Source of the DNA: Amorphophallus konjac
Taxonomy: Eukaryota; Streptophyta; Magnoliopsida; Alismatales; Araceae
Reading direction: 5' to 3'
NCBI GenBank assembly: GCA_022559845.1
Contig: CM040128.1
Location: 71,673,247 to 71,737,246 of the forward strand
Length of the DNA: 64,000 nt
Shown here: positions 31,778-43,807 of the stretch, one piece after another
Numbering within the stretch: the stretch's first letter is position 1
How the letters are laid out: each line of letters opens with the position of its first letter
Notes under the pieces: model-generated
The model's input: only the letters and a program-made list of their open reading frames with translations
Database searches by the model: none
What the model was told of the DNA's origin: nothing
Made by a program: the position numbers and the translations under genes

Positions 31778-33024
31778 CTTTAATTGTCATGCCCCGAGCT
31801 TTTAATACAGATGAAGGAATTTCGGGAACGTGAACAGTCGGCATGGTAAGCCTCTCGCAAGCAAAAAAATCAGAGTGTTAGACAATCACATAAAAGTAAT
31901 TGCACAAGTAATTAATCTAAAAATCCGCTTTATTCATAATAATGATCCAAATGTACATAAGATCATGACTTTTAACATCTTTACATCCTTTGACTCAAGA
32001 AAATAGGAAATTACAATCTGACTCAACTAGACACTAGATTACTTTGGCTCCTCTCATTCAAATATATCATCAATCACTCTCGGACCCGCTACTAGGATAA
32101 TCTGAATCCGATCCACTAGTATTTCCTGAAAAGACAAGAAAATAGGTATGAGCACACTTGCACAGTAGGTATCTTCGTATCAACATGAAGGCAATATTTA
32201 AGTGATTAATATTTTAGCTCTAGAATTTGGGTAACAATGAGAATGCGGTAAATAAGCAATGTAATCCCAAAGTAATAGAGTCAAGACATGATCGAGTATT
32301 TGAACAAGAAAAATTCAATCATGTAGATGTAAGTTGGCCTTTCATGAACAAAAATGTACGAGCATGTAACTAGAAAGTACTTACACAACCTTGTAAAGGC
32401 TATGTACTAGAAAGTCATTAACAAGCATGTAAAAGAGCCTCGTGGATTTCACTCATTTATAAGAGAAAGTACTCCCAGCGCAATGCGACACCAGTATCAT
32501 CGTACGCGTGGTTTATAGCACGTTTCCGACCATCAGCCGTGGGGGCTAGCATGGAGCCCTTGGACACAATCCGTGCCCGGTCTTACATCTTCAAGTTATA
32601 AATCCAGTTACTTCCATGATATATAACAATAAAGTACGGCCAATAATGTAACAAGTTCAATGATAGTTTCATGATACAATTTCAAGGTAAGAATGCTTCT
32701 AGTAAGAATATGGAAGCTCAAAGATTTGAATTAGAACTTGGGTATGCTATGAAGAAAATTTGGTAGCATAATGACATATTCTTTTCTTTTCATAAATTGT
32801 AAATATCTTAATTGACAAGTGTTAAGTTCCAAGTAATCATCAGACCAGCTAGGAACTTGGAAAACCCAACCCAAAGGTCAATCCTTAGGTTACACAGGAT
32901 CAGGAATTAAGCGATCGTTTACTGAACCGTTTCATGTAGAAAGCAGTCAGAGTCTATACCGTTTCATGAATAGAGTCGACGCATGGAAAAGAAGTGTCGA
33001 TGCAGTGAAACCTTCTAGAGCCTT

Positions 33025-33115
33025 GCGGTCGTGGCAGTGCCGCTTGGTATCTTTTAGCGGTCTAGTGAATGGCCGCTAACAGAATCTGGCGGTCATCCAT
33101 AGGGCCGCTAAGGTC
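33025..33115. repeat. Half-site units GCGGTC...GGCCGCT
   Basis: Three consecutive units (GCGGTCGTGGCAGTGCCGC; GCGGTCTAGTGAATGGCCGC; GCGGTCATCCATAGGGCCGC) with 6-bp halves and 7-8 bases between, spaced about 35 bp. Confidence 0.85.
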
Positions 33116-33138
33116 CAGAACACATAAAACACTGGTAA

Positions 33139-33143
33139 AGTAC
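33139..33143. repeat. Target site duplication AGTAC
   Basis: Precedes the solo LTR start at 33,144; the partner is at 36,051-36,055. Confidence 0.8.
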
Positions 33144-33533
33144 TATGGACATCAAAAAAATGATGGTGTCGATCATACGTCATGCACGTCTCGACACTCG
33201 AGAGTAAGCCGAAGACAGAAATGCCGAATAAACCTCACGCCTCGCCCGATCAGGACGAGAACTCGCTTGGTGGTCTGCTACCCGTTAAGGGAGCCCCAGG
33301 CGGAAGATACGGCTACAACTCTCCGACCGGCCATGTCGAGAGCTAAATCAAAGAAAAGTCAGGAACTCCGGCACAGTCTCGAGATGCACCGAAAGTCGTG
33401 CAAAGTCTGGGACCAAACCCCAAAGGCTACAAGGGAATATTATAGAGGTCATGCATTGCAACTAGAACATTCCAGGAGCGCCAACACTCGAATAAATGGC
33501 TGTGACGTCGAAAAGAATCCATTCGAGGCTTAA

Positions 33534-33680
33534 AACGGCGCGGAAGGGCCTTAAATCGGCGTGCTCTAAACCAGCGTGCCCCTTCAACATCTTATTCCGG
33601 CGCGCCCCTCCTTCCCTTGTTAAACCGACGCGCTCTTCTTTTGGTCCTAAACCGGCGCGCTCACCCCCCGCGCCGTTTTA
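33534..33680. repeat. CCGGCGCGCC motif array, first cluster
   Basis: Seven or more variants of (A/T)CCGGCGCGCC or ACGGCGCGG every 18-35 bp, the spacer often being TTAAA or CTAAA plus a CCCTT tract. A second cluster is at 34,926-35,200. Confidence 0.85.
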
Positions 33681-35207
33681 ACCAAACTGCCGTCCCATCT
33701 TCAGTCCGATCCCCTATTTTGGGGTGCGAACAAAGAGAACTTACCTGAAATGGCCGAACAACCTGCACTTGACCGGCGTGCAACTCCCTGGAAGGCTTCT
33801 AGCCCTGCACCGAACGTCGCTTCTTCGTTGGTCACCGTCGGCCAATCTCGTGGAGGCAGCTTGCCTACTCTATCAACCCCTCCACCTGCAGGCCACTCGA
33901 GAGCTTCAGACACGGAGAGGATGAGAAGAATGGAATGAAAGGGAAGGGGGATTGAGAGATTTCTTCCCCCACCTCCATATATATGACAAACCCATCAGAA
34001 AAAAAAAGGCTAGCTGCTGGATGGTTGGGCGGTTGTTCAGAGGTGAGAGCTGCCGAGAAGAGGAGCCCAGCCAAAGAGAAGAAAGGCTTCATCCCCGTTC
34101 CGGAGAGGGGAGTGAGAGTGAGAGGTGAGTCGAAGGGGAAATAGCCTATGCTCTCTTCCCCTCCTCTATCGATGTATTCTTGCCCCCCTTGCAATGTATT
34201 TCTTTTTTTATCTCGAGATGAACCTTCTCTGTGTTAAAAACCTTCCCCCATTTATGTGGATGAATAAAAAAGAAGTGTCCTTTTGCGAGCTTCCTGTTCT
34301 TTGTTTAGCATCTGCCTCCCTTCTTCACTTTCTATTCATCCAGGGTCTTTGAGGCCTACCTCTCCATGGTATGGCCTTCAAAGGAATCCACGTGATGGAT
34401 GAACATTCATAGCCCTCTTGTGGCATACATTTGTCCCGTTCATGAAATCAACACCTGTAAGCTGCGGGAGCTCTTGAAGGCTAGTCCTCGAGCCTCCACA
34501 AGCGCTTACGGGTTAACGGAGGCCTCACTCCGAGTTTTGAGGTTCACCCCGGAGCAATCCATTTGGTGTTCCCCATTTTTCTCTGGCAAAACCTTAGTCC
34601 AGGGGAGATGCTGCCCAAATTTTGCCAGACGAAGAACACATAAGAACAGACGAACAAGCTAAGCTCTATGGGAGTAAGCGCAGCGTATGTCTGAAACTAT
34701 TGAATCAACCTGAACCTCTGAGTTCCTGCATAAACCCTCCTAATAAAACATTCAATCTTCATGCTCATTCATCTTAATAAACGATTAAAAGGCTCTAACC
34801 TCCTTCTCTATCAACTTAATCCATCAATTAAATGAATAAACCAATCAAAACGTCAATCTACAGGTTGAAGAAACAAGAACAGAAGCGAAAAAAATCAAAC
34901 AGAATGAAATCAAACCCACAGAGATTAACCCGGCGCGCCCTAATCCGGCGCGGGTTAATCCGGCGCGCTACCCCCCCCCCCATGCCGGATTAGCTTCACA
35001 CTCAAAATCATCTTCAAACTCCTGAAATGAATAGTGTGCCCCCTTTAGCCTCAATCCGACGTGCCCTCATGTTCTTGGTTAATCCGGCGCGCCCCCTTGT
35101 GCTCCCTTATCTGGCGCTCCCCCCTTGTAATACCATAACGGGCGCGCCCCCCTTGTGTACCCTTATCCGACGCCCTCCTTTGAAGTCCTTACCTAGCGCT
35201 CCTATTT

Positions 35208-35216
35208 TATATAAAG
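35208..35216 (+). promoter_or_regulatory. LTR TATA box
   Basis: TATATAAAG in ATTTTATATAAAGAGGGGG, just after the second motif array. It marks the promoter of this LTR. Confidence 0.65.
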
Positions 35217-35340
35217 AGGGGGAGGTAAATAATAATAATAAAAAGGAGAGAAAGGTTCAAACAAAAAAAAGAATGCAAAGATCAATGCCAAAAAAAAATG
35301 AAAGGAACTCTATTACCCGTGCTTCAATTAAAATTTTGTT

Positions 35341-35359
35341 CCGGGGGCGCTGCCCCCGG
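35341..35359. other. GC hairpin CCGGGGGC-GCT-GCCCCCGG
   Basis: Perfect 8-bp stem with a three-base loop, about 130 bp after the TATA box. A second GGAGCGCTGCCCCC copy follows at 35,372. Another hairpin, GCCGTG...CACGGC, lies near 35,860. Confidence 0.85.
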
Positions 35360-36050
35360 AAACCCCCGCAAGGAGCGCTGCCCCCTTGACCCCTGCGACC
35401 TGAGGGCGCACGTTAGTGAGCTCGGGCTACGCACTTAATAATTCACTCCCTCGGACTGGGTGCAAATAGAAAATCAACGACGCCTTATGGTATCGGGCGT
35501 GGTTTACGGAATTTTTGACATGGCCATAGTCTGAAATCATCTCCGGCCAACAGTCTATCAACTTGACCCATCCTTACCGGGATCCAATCCCGCATTCTCA
35601 TTAAACTTACCTTGTTCGTGGCAGACATCTGCGCGGTTTTGTTACCGTCTTTTATGCTACAAACACAGACCTTCGTCCGAACATGAAGTGGCCCATGAGT
35701 GGCCGACATAGTCTGAACATTCACGTCCCGATACGGGTTTCTAGCATAGTTTGTCTTTCACTATCCTCCTGCATTATTAGTATTCTCTTTAGGCCGTAGG
35801 GCCCTTATTCCCGACAATCAATCAAGGGTGTTCTCCCGTATGGGGGATGTAAATAACGCCGTGGCCTTTACGACACGGCGGGTTTCGGTCCCGACACGAA
35901 CTACACAATTGTCTGATTAGTCAGATCGCGCGCACCATGGGCTTCCATGAAGCCCGAATAAATCGTCACCTAGGTGACTGGCACGCCCTCGCACTTAATA
36001 AACCCCAATAAATGAACAACCAACGATTTTTAATAAAAAGTGCGTCCACA

Positions 36051-36055
36051 AGTAC
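36051..36055. repeat. Target site duplication AGTAC, right copy
   Basis: Follows the solo LTR end at 36,050. Confidence 0.8.
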
Positions 36056-37403
36056 TTTCTATACAATTGGCTTTGATGGTACAACCAGCTCGGCGTCCTA
36101 GTGAAAATCCTAGGCTCGCGGAGTCTTACGAAGGCCTTGAAACATAATCCCCTAATCCGATAGAAGGAATATCTGGCGGAGAGGTTCATATGTCCAAGAG
36201 AGTGTGCCTATAAGTGCAAAGTGTAACTAATGGTCACATACCGTAGTACATGCCATGTACTTATGAAAATGACTTAAGAGATGAGAGTGGATCGTGTGAA
36301 AATAGCGATCAAAATAACATTCTAAATACCACCATGAATCATGTTTCATAAACATAAGAGGAAATATTTAATTACAAAACTATAACATTTAGGCATGAAA
36401 TTACATGATAACGAATATAATGTTTAAAATCATGCACATGCTGAAACAAGGTATTTAACAGGAAAATAAGACATGATTTTTGATGATAAATAATAAAATT
36501 ATAGAGTTACTAATATGCGATTTCAATTAGGCTCGGACTGGTCCACAGAACCTGAAAACAGTCATGGACTGGCCGCCTATATGTGAAAAAATGGTCTTAC
36601 GATAGGCTGCTTGTTGTACTAAGCGATCACTTCATGGGCCGTTTCTGTCTGACAGACAGAAGTTGTAAAATAGTGAAATATAACGTTAACCTAGGGCATG
36701 TCATGCATGGAAACGATGTAAAATATGTAGTAAAGTATGCTAGAAGGTATTTAGGCCATGAACATGCATTGGTTATGAAAAATAGACAAGAAATTTCTAT
36801 TATTATTTCATTAGGGCTAGGTGTATGTATGGAATATGAACGTACTGCGTAGTCTCAATGAAACATAAAGTACTCCACGTACAATGCATGAAATCGACTA
36901 GAAATTGAAGGTTTTTATTCTTAAGATCATGTTTAAGCCGTTCATGAGATAACCTACCTCTGGATAGAGCTCTAAACTTTGAATTTAGGGCTGGAAGTTA
37001 ACCCTAGTTTCTGCTCGTTCAGAACCGAACCAGCAACTTCGTGGACTTCTAACTTATGATCCTCTTCACCTATGACTACTAAACTTTAAGGGTAAGAAGA
37101 GGGTACTAAAAAGAACAAATAGTTCTAAAGAACCCTTATCTAATTACCTCCTTTAATTTAGGGCTTCTACTTCGTTGATCAACCTGGCCCGGTCGCACAG
37201 TCTCTTGAGTTTCTTGTACCAAACCAGCGTCTTTACAAGCTTCTATCTTCCTAATGGCTTGACCTCCTAAGAAGAAATTTTGAGAGTAGTTAGTCATTAC
37301 TATTATGAACAAAATACTCTAAAGCACCTACCTGAAATAATATCTCCTTACCTTAGTTCCACGCGAGCCAAAAGTATGGGTCGCACATGTGAAACCTTAG
37401 GTC

Positions 37404-37411
37404 TATTTATA
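37404..37411 (-). promoter_or_regulatory. TATA box of the Tekay no. 2 LTR
   Basis: Minus strand TATAAATA in CCCTATAAATAGACC. Confidence 0.65.
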
Positions 37412-37970
37412 GGGTTAGCTAGGGTTTTGAGGATTGGAACGAACCTAGAGTCCTATTTAGGGTTCTAATTTGATCCTCAAGCACTCTAGACTCTTCTAAC
37501 TAAGGGATAGCATCGATCCTAGGTGATTAGGATGCTAAAGTTCCCATCTTTTCATGCCTTCCTCCATTCACGGAATCTGTAGAGAGTAACGGTCCAGTTG
37601 GGACCGTTTCTTGCCTTAAGCGGTCGCCCGATAGACCTTTTATATCCTTTAGCGTTAAATTTCAAATTATTCAAACTCTTTGTTATATATCCGTTGATTT
37701 ATCTGATAATTGGTATACTTATCCTCTAAATTTCGTAAATAGCCTATTTTAGGCTTCTAGAATGTGGGCCAAACCTTGTGGGCTTGATTTTGGGTCATTT
37801 GAGCTTATTTAAAAGGGCTTGATCAACCAATAAGTATTGGGTCTTATTATATTACTTTAATTAACCCAAATTCATTTAATAGTCTATTTATTTCTAGAAA
37901 AATCTAAGAAAATCAAATAATATTCTAGAAAGATTCTAAAATACTATATATAAAATTTCGGGGCATTACA

Positions 37971-38580
37971 AAACTTGCCAAAATTCAGAAAAGAGTGCGC
38001 GTCTGGCTTTCTAGGCGTTCATTAGAGAATTCGTATTTTAGCCGGACTCGGAAAAAAACAAGAATGAGTGACAAAGTGCTCAGACGCACAAACAGAAAAC
38101 AAAACAAAAATAACAAAGAATGGGTGCCCACCCCTGTGGGCGCCATTTCTTTTTTCATTTTTTATTTTTTTTCATTTTTTCGATGAATGTGTGTCTAAGT
38201 GAGCTGACTCCAATTCCTATTTTTTCACATTTTTTCAAACCCAAATACTCACTCAAAATGGCTAAAAACGGTTGCATGGAATGAATAAAATAAAATAAAA
38301 TCTCAAGAATGGGCGTGCAAGTGTATTGGCGCTCATTCTTTTTTTTATTTGTTATTTAAAAGGGAAATCGCATCAACTATTGTAGCCAGTAATTCTTTAA
38401 AATCCGTAAAAATGGAGAAAAATACCCAGAAAATCTAAAAAAATAGGGAAAAGCCAAAAATCCAATAAAAGTGGGGAAAATCACTCAAATAAGGTCGGTT
38501 TGAGGGTCAAATTGGGGTATTGTAAGCAATATGAGATGCACTCATAGTAATGTTAATTTTGACGTGTCTACATTTCCTTG
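37971..38580. other. Unassigned AT-rich stretch
   Basis: No credible ORF. It contains GGGTGCCCACCCCTGTGGGCGCC-type and GGGCGTGCAAG...GGCGCTC phrases between A/T-rich runs. It lies between two LTR pieces and may belong to the inverted LTR on its right. Confidence 0.4.
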
Positions 38581-39783
38581 TTTTGGCGTCGACTCATTCT
38601 AGAAACGGTCCTCCCATGACCGCTACTGTTTAGAAATGGTCCTGGAACGTTTGCTATTACCAGAAACGGCCCCGATATGATAGTTTTATGTCTAATTATT
38701 GATTAACCCGAGGTTTGACCGAAGGGTTGATTTTCCTGTGTTCCCGGATAGTCGATTGATTATCTAGAACCCAACACCTTGTTCAATAAGTTATTAATGA
38801 ATTATGAAAGTTAATGAATGTGCTGTTATGCTGTCAGATTCCTCCCGTAGCATGATCTTATCATTAATGCATTCCTTGAACTCGTATGTTCTAAGCTTGG
38901 TGCATTCTTGCCTTGACATTGTTAGCATGAGCTTGTTGTTGAATTGTATATTACTGGCCGAACTTTTTTGTTATATCTCATGGAAGTAGCTTGATTTATA
39001 ATGTGAAGATGCAGACCGGGCACTGATTGTGTCCAAGGGCTCCATGCTAGCCCCCTCGGTTGATTGTCAGAAATGTGCTGAAAACCATGGGATACGATGA
39101 TACTGACGTCGCATTACGCTGGGAGTACTTATTTTTATAAATAGTGAAAACCACGAGGCAATCTAGTGAAATTACATTCTTGCGTGTTAAGTGACTTTCG
39201 AGTGCATAGCCTTTATGGTTATGAAAATTACATTCTCATTACATTCTTGTTCATGAAAGGCCATATTTATATTCGTGCTATATTCTTGCTTGATCATATT
39301 CCCAATCTACATAATTCTTATATCTCATCTTGATCATATCTTGTTACTTGTGTTACTTTGGTTTATACCGCATGTTTTACCGTATTTCCTTTATCTTATT
39401 TTTTAGAGCTAAAATGTTAATTATTTAAACATTACCTTCATATTGATACGAAGTTACCTATTGGGCGAGTGTACTCATTACCCTACTTTTCCAATCTTTT
39501 CAGGACATTCTAGCGGGTCGGATTTAGATTATTCAAGTGATGGATCCGAGAGCGATTGATGGTGTGAGAGAAGCTGTAGTTAGTCTAGTAAAGAGTCAAT
39601 TATGTAATTTTCTCTTTATTGAGTCTAGTTAGTCGAAGAGTCTTTGTAAACTTTTCATTATGATTCAATAAAGTCAAGGTTTTTGGAATACACGCTCTTG
39701 TGTTCACTCTTATGTGTGAATAATTAGCGCTTTGATTATTATTATCGCTTGAGGCTTCTCTTGCCGACTGTTCACGTTCCCGA
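38581..39783 (+). repeat. Inverted LTR fragment of the Tekay no. 2 family
   Basis: The reverse complement matches 31,795-33,115 in order, for example the GGGCACTGATTGTGTCCAAG / CTTGGACACAATCCGTGCCC and CTGTTCACGTTCCCGA blocks. It carries ACGGTCCTCCCATGACCG-type half-sites (38,600-38,690). It ends abruptly at 39,783, about 35 bp short of the LTR end. Confidence 0.8.
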
Positions 39784-41457
39784 TTAGTTTTCCCTGCATA
39801 ATCTCTGGGCGTGACTCCGATAATGAGTCTTAGATACCGGTGTAGCTCCCGGAATCAAATCAATAGAGAAGACCACTTCTCTCTCCGGAGGAATACCAGG
39901 TAACTCGTCCGGAAATACATCGGAATAATCTTGAACAATAGAAATATCCTCCACAATGGGTTCCTTATGCTCGGCCATAGTAATAGAAACTAAGAAAGCC
40001 GCACAACCCTTCTTCAATAATTTATCGACTTTAATGGCCGAAATAAGGGATAGTTGTCTAGAATGTCTGACACCAGAAAACAAGAGGTTAGGGTAGCCAC
40101 TAAAGGTTACCGTACCCATCTTGCAGTTGACACTAGAACCGTGTGTAGATAACTAGTCAGCTCCCAAAATAATATCATATCCTTCCATCTCCATGCATAC
40201 TGAGTCAGTAGGTAAGTTGCAACCGCTAACTAGAACTTCACTAGTAGGGTAGAAATATTTAATTTCTGATCCCGCTCCAATAGGAGTAGTAATAACAAGT
40301 TTGGATTCTAACGGAATAGGCCTCATAGGTAAAATATCAGCAAAGCTCTTAGATATGAATGACTGCGTAGCTCTAGTGTCAAATAGAATAGTGGCTGGCT
40401 TTGACCAAACAGAAAGGCTATCTTTCACAATGCCTCCATCTTCGGTAGGTTCCGCATCCATGAGGGCTTGAAGTCTTCCTTGCTTCTTGATAGCGACTGG
40501 AAGTTTTTCCCACGGAGCTTGCTCCTTGAGAAGTGGATAATTCGGGATTCTATGCTCCCGACTCCCACAACGAAGACAAGCACCAAATCTTCTCCAGCAC
40601 TCATCAGCCTTGTGTCCGGGCTTCTCACAATACTTGCATAGTTCCTTCGATGGAGTAGCAACCTGGACGATTTGTTTGTCAAATGATCTCAGCTTCTTGT
40701 CTTTATGAAAGTCACGCCCATCCTTATTGAAGTTACACCCATCAAAATTGGGCCTCTTTCTCCCAAAGGAGGGCTTGAAGTTATCGGAGCCAATAACTTG
40801 CTCCTTCTGGGCATCTATTCCTCGAATGCGATCGGACATCTCCGTTGCATCTTCCAAGAGTTGAGCTCTTCTCACCGCATCAGTATATACTTGGATATCC
40901 ATCGGGGCGAGTTGAGGAATATAATGGGGCTTTAAGCTGTTTAAGAATCTCCTCGCCTTCATCTTTTCGGTACCCACAAGGTATGGCACGTACCGAGATA
41001 ATCTCGTGAATTGGGCTTCATATTCCGCCACCATCAAACTCCTTTGCTTCAAGGAAGCGAATTCCGTAGCCTTCCTTTCTTGTACCCTATCAGAGAAGTA
41101 CTTGTTATTGAAGTGTTCTACAAACTCTTCCCACAACACATGGTCGTGTAGTAGAGTTGCTTCGACCGACTCCAACCAAGTATGAGCATCCCTTTCTAGT
41201 TGAAAGGTAGCGAGTAGGATCTTCTCCTCATCAGCACATTGCATGACTCGAAAAATCCTCTCGATTTTCTTTACCCAGTGTTCGGCCTCATCTGGGTCCG
41301 TGGACCCAACGAACTTGGGGGGGTTCATACTTTTGAAATTTTGATGTAAGTCTCCTGCTCCTCAGTTAGCTCCTCCTTAAGCCACATGTTGCAATGCTTG
41401 GGTCAATCCTTGGACCATCCTTTGCATCTCGCGCCATTGAGCTCTTTCAGAAGCCAT
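39784..41457 (-). pseudogene. gag: Gag-protease of Tekay no. 3, truncated at the start of RT
   Basis: Starts MASERAQWREMQ at 41,457. Stops: TAA 41,379-41,377, TGA 41,364-41,362, and a TAG at 40,155-40,153 (a Trp codon in relatives). The capsid domain is at about 41,330-40,750. Zinc knuckles are CKYCEKPGHKADEC and CLRCGSREHRIPNY, the last Cys being lost. The protease site reads FDTRATQSF instead of D-T-G. After DVFPDELPGIPPE the sequence ends near YRSHAQ, where RT should continue. Confidence 0.9.
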
Positions 41458-41645
41458 TGGCAAAATTAAGCCTGCAACCACAACTACCAAACTTAAGTGT
41501 TTTGTTTATTTTTTGATTAATCATTCTTTAAAGCTTAGCCCATGGCTCTACCCAATCTTAACGGGAAGTTTCAAGATTCTATCCGAATTTCTAGATCAAC
41601 ATCTAGAACCTATATCAAGCGAAACCTAGGGTTTATGAAATCTAG

Positions 41646-41657
41646 GCTCTGATACCA
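41646..41657 (-). other. Primer binding site of Tekay no. 3
   Basis: Minus strand TGGTATCAGAGC, seven bases from the LTR. Confidence 0.92.
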
Positions 41658-42700
41658 CAAAGACTGTCACGCCCCGACATGGAATATTGAGGCGCGACGA
41701 GTCGTAACACTCGTGTCGATCAGAGCATGTATAATAGGGTCCAACCACAAAGAGAGATAATGAAAAGAAGATACTTTTATTTCATCGAAATAAAGTTTTA
41801 CAATAATATTAAGCCTTAAGAGGCATAATACAACTTCCAAGTACATAATTCTAGCAAGAGCAACACTCATAAGCTTAGGTAACTAAGATGAACTTGATCC
41901 CTCGTTTCACTCTTGCCCATCTCCATGTGTTTGGGGTTCATCGTCGGAACTACCTGCAATGTTAACCGAAAACGTAAGGTGAGCAAAACGCTCAGTAGGA
42001 TTTATATCTCTATACCATGCAACTTAATGTAATTAACATTTTTAGATAAAGATATGTGCTATTCCAAGAAACGTAAATAAAACATAGAACAAGAATAGGA
42101 GAGAGAGTAAAGTAATGTAAGTAATGGAAATCACAAGTAGACAAGATATTAAGAGTATAGTTCAAGTAGAGAATGATCATGTAGTAAGTATTATCATGGA
42201 ATTGGCCATTTCACGTAAGTATGTACAAGTCAAGTATTTCACGTAATTCAAAAACTTCATGTATTCAAGCAAATCAAGTAATTCACGAACTGTGGAATGT
42301 CATAAATCAATCTAGGAAGTCAAGCACTTCGGTGCAATGTCACACCATGTCATTCAACTCCCATGGGCACAAGTACTTTCGGGCGCTCCCCCCAGGACCA
42401 GACCGGGCCCCATTAACACTAGGCATTGGGGTTACGGATCATAGATGCCAAGTATATTTAGACATCCACATAATATGTATGGCCAAAGAATTTCAAGGTA
42501 AAGCTTACTAAATAAAGTACATATCTAGCAAAAATTATCATTCGAGGTATGAGTAGTACAAGATTACAAGTAGTTGAAAGAGAAGTTTAAAAAGGATTTA
42601 AGGCATCATGTTTAACGACATTAAGTCGATAAAAGATTGGATTATCGGATAAGGCACAATTAGCCCTTGCGAAAAATCTCGTAAAATAAGTTTAGATCAA

Positions 42701-43130
42701 GTTTTTCACAGTCGGGTGTTTAGCTAGAAAATCGAGGAATTACGGCTAGGTAAGAGGTGGGACGGTGGGAGGCTCCCCTCGCATTCGTGAGGTCCTAATT
42801 AAGAAACCACTTATCCACTTAAAGCGTTTGTCTGTGGATCTCTTTCCTTAGACACCATTTTTTCTTGGGAATCTTGCTAATTACACGACTTGTTGGAAAT
42901 GAGGAATAATTCTAGTGGACATTCTATCCCATTTTTCACAGTTGGAGCTTAACTAGAAAATTGAAGAATCACGGCTAGGTAAGAGGTGGGACAGTGGGAG
43001 GCTCCCCTCGTATTCACGAGGTCCTAATTAAGTAACCACTTATCCACTTAAAGCATTTGCCCGTGGACCTCTTTCCTTAGACACCGTTCTTCCTTAGAAA
43101 TCTAGCAAATTACATGACTTGTCAAAAACA
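42701..43130. repeat. Tandem duplication, 230-bp period
   Basis: TTTTTCACAGT...GGCTAGGTAAGAGGTGGGAC...CCTTAGACACC occurs twice, 230 bp apart, with a few percent divergence. Confidence 0.88.
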
Positions 43131-43786
43131 CAGAAACACATAAATCGAACGGAAATCATTCTTGCATATTCTAACAGGTTCATTTGTGAAAGGATTTCAA
43201 TGAAGAAAAAGACATTGAAAAAGGATGTCAAGCTTTCAGATAGAGCTTACATCAAAATGGACAGGGTCAATCATGTATAGGAATTTTATGAAAATTCGAG
43301 CATAGTTGTTTAAACCTTTAGCGATAGCCTTACGACTTCATTTATGTAGTCATTACTTTCTCGATAGTCTTTTAAGGCAAGAATATGATTTTAAAATTTA
43401 AAATTAAAGTTTTGAAATAATGCACATAAATGAAGCAAATCGGATGTGGTTAAATCACGGTCCATATGTGATCTGTGTTCTTAGATAAAAAATCAAAACT
43501 TGTTCTTATAATAAAAACTCTAATTTTTTGGACTTTAAATCTCTAAATAAGCCACAAATATATGATCATAAAAATTTACATAGAATCAAAATACACATGC
43601 AAAGAAATATATATGAAGATCTAATTAAGTTTTGCTTGAGAGAAAACATACCTAGTGGAAGATTGAAGAGGAAGAAGAACAAGAACGAAGAACACTTCGA
43701 ACACTCCTCCAACTTCAAGATTTTCTCCTCTCTACAACCAGCACTTCCCCAATGGATTTGTGCTTTGAGTAGAAAGATCACGGCCC

Positions 43787-43794
43787 TATTTATA
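43787..43794 (-). promoter_or_regulatory. TATA box of the Tekay no. 3 LTR
   Basis: Minus strand TATAAATA in GGCCTATAAATAGGGCC. Confidence 0.7.
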
Positions 43795-43807
43795 GGCCAA
43801 GTTCCAT

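Larger units (their letters stand above)
33144..36050 (+). mobile_element. Solo LTR of a Tat-like element, 2.9 kb
   Basis: Starts TATGGACATC and ends TGCGTCCACA, with TSD AGTAC on both sides. The inverted relative at 55,392-58,158 starts TGCGGACGCG and ends GTGTCAACA, so the two LTRs face opposite ways. It contains a TATA box (35,208), two CCGGCGCGCC arrays and GC hairpins. No gag or pol, so the element was lost by recombination between its LTRs. Open frames inside are short and I do not accept any. Confidence 0.8.
31731..37970 (-). mobile_element. Tekay-type chromovirus no. 2, 5' LTR and leader only
   Basis: A minus-strand remnant: LTR 31,785-37,970, primer site 31,766-31,777 and about 35 bases of leader, cut at 31,730 by the Sirevirus. 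No gag or pol remains. The LTR without its inserted solo LTR would be about 3.3 kb. Confidence 0.82.
31785..37970 (-). repeat. LTR of Tekay no. 2, split by a solo LTR
   Basis: Plus-strand ends TGTCATGCCCCGAG and TTTCGGGGCATTACA. Half-site units GCGGTC...GGCCGCT stand at 33,025-33,115 and ACGGTCC...GGACCGT at 37,585. A minus-strand TATAAATA lies at 37,404-37,411. The solo LTR at 33,144-36,050 interrupts it. Confidence 0.83.

Noticed and set aside
33069..33533. Plus-strand ORF of 154 codons
   Set aside because: It crosses the solo LTR insertion point at 33,143, so it cannot be an old gene; no domain seen.
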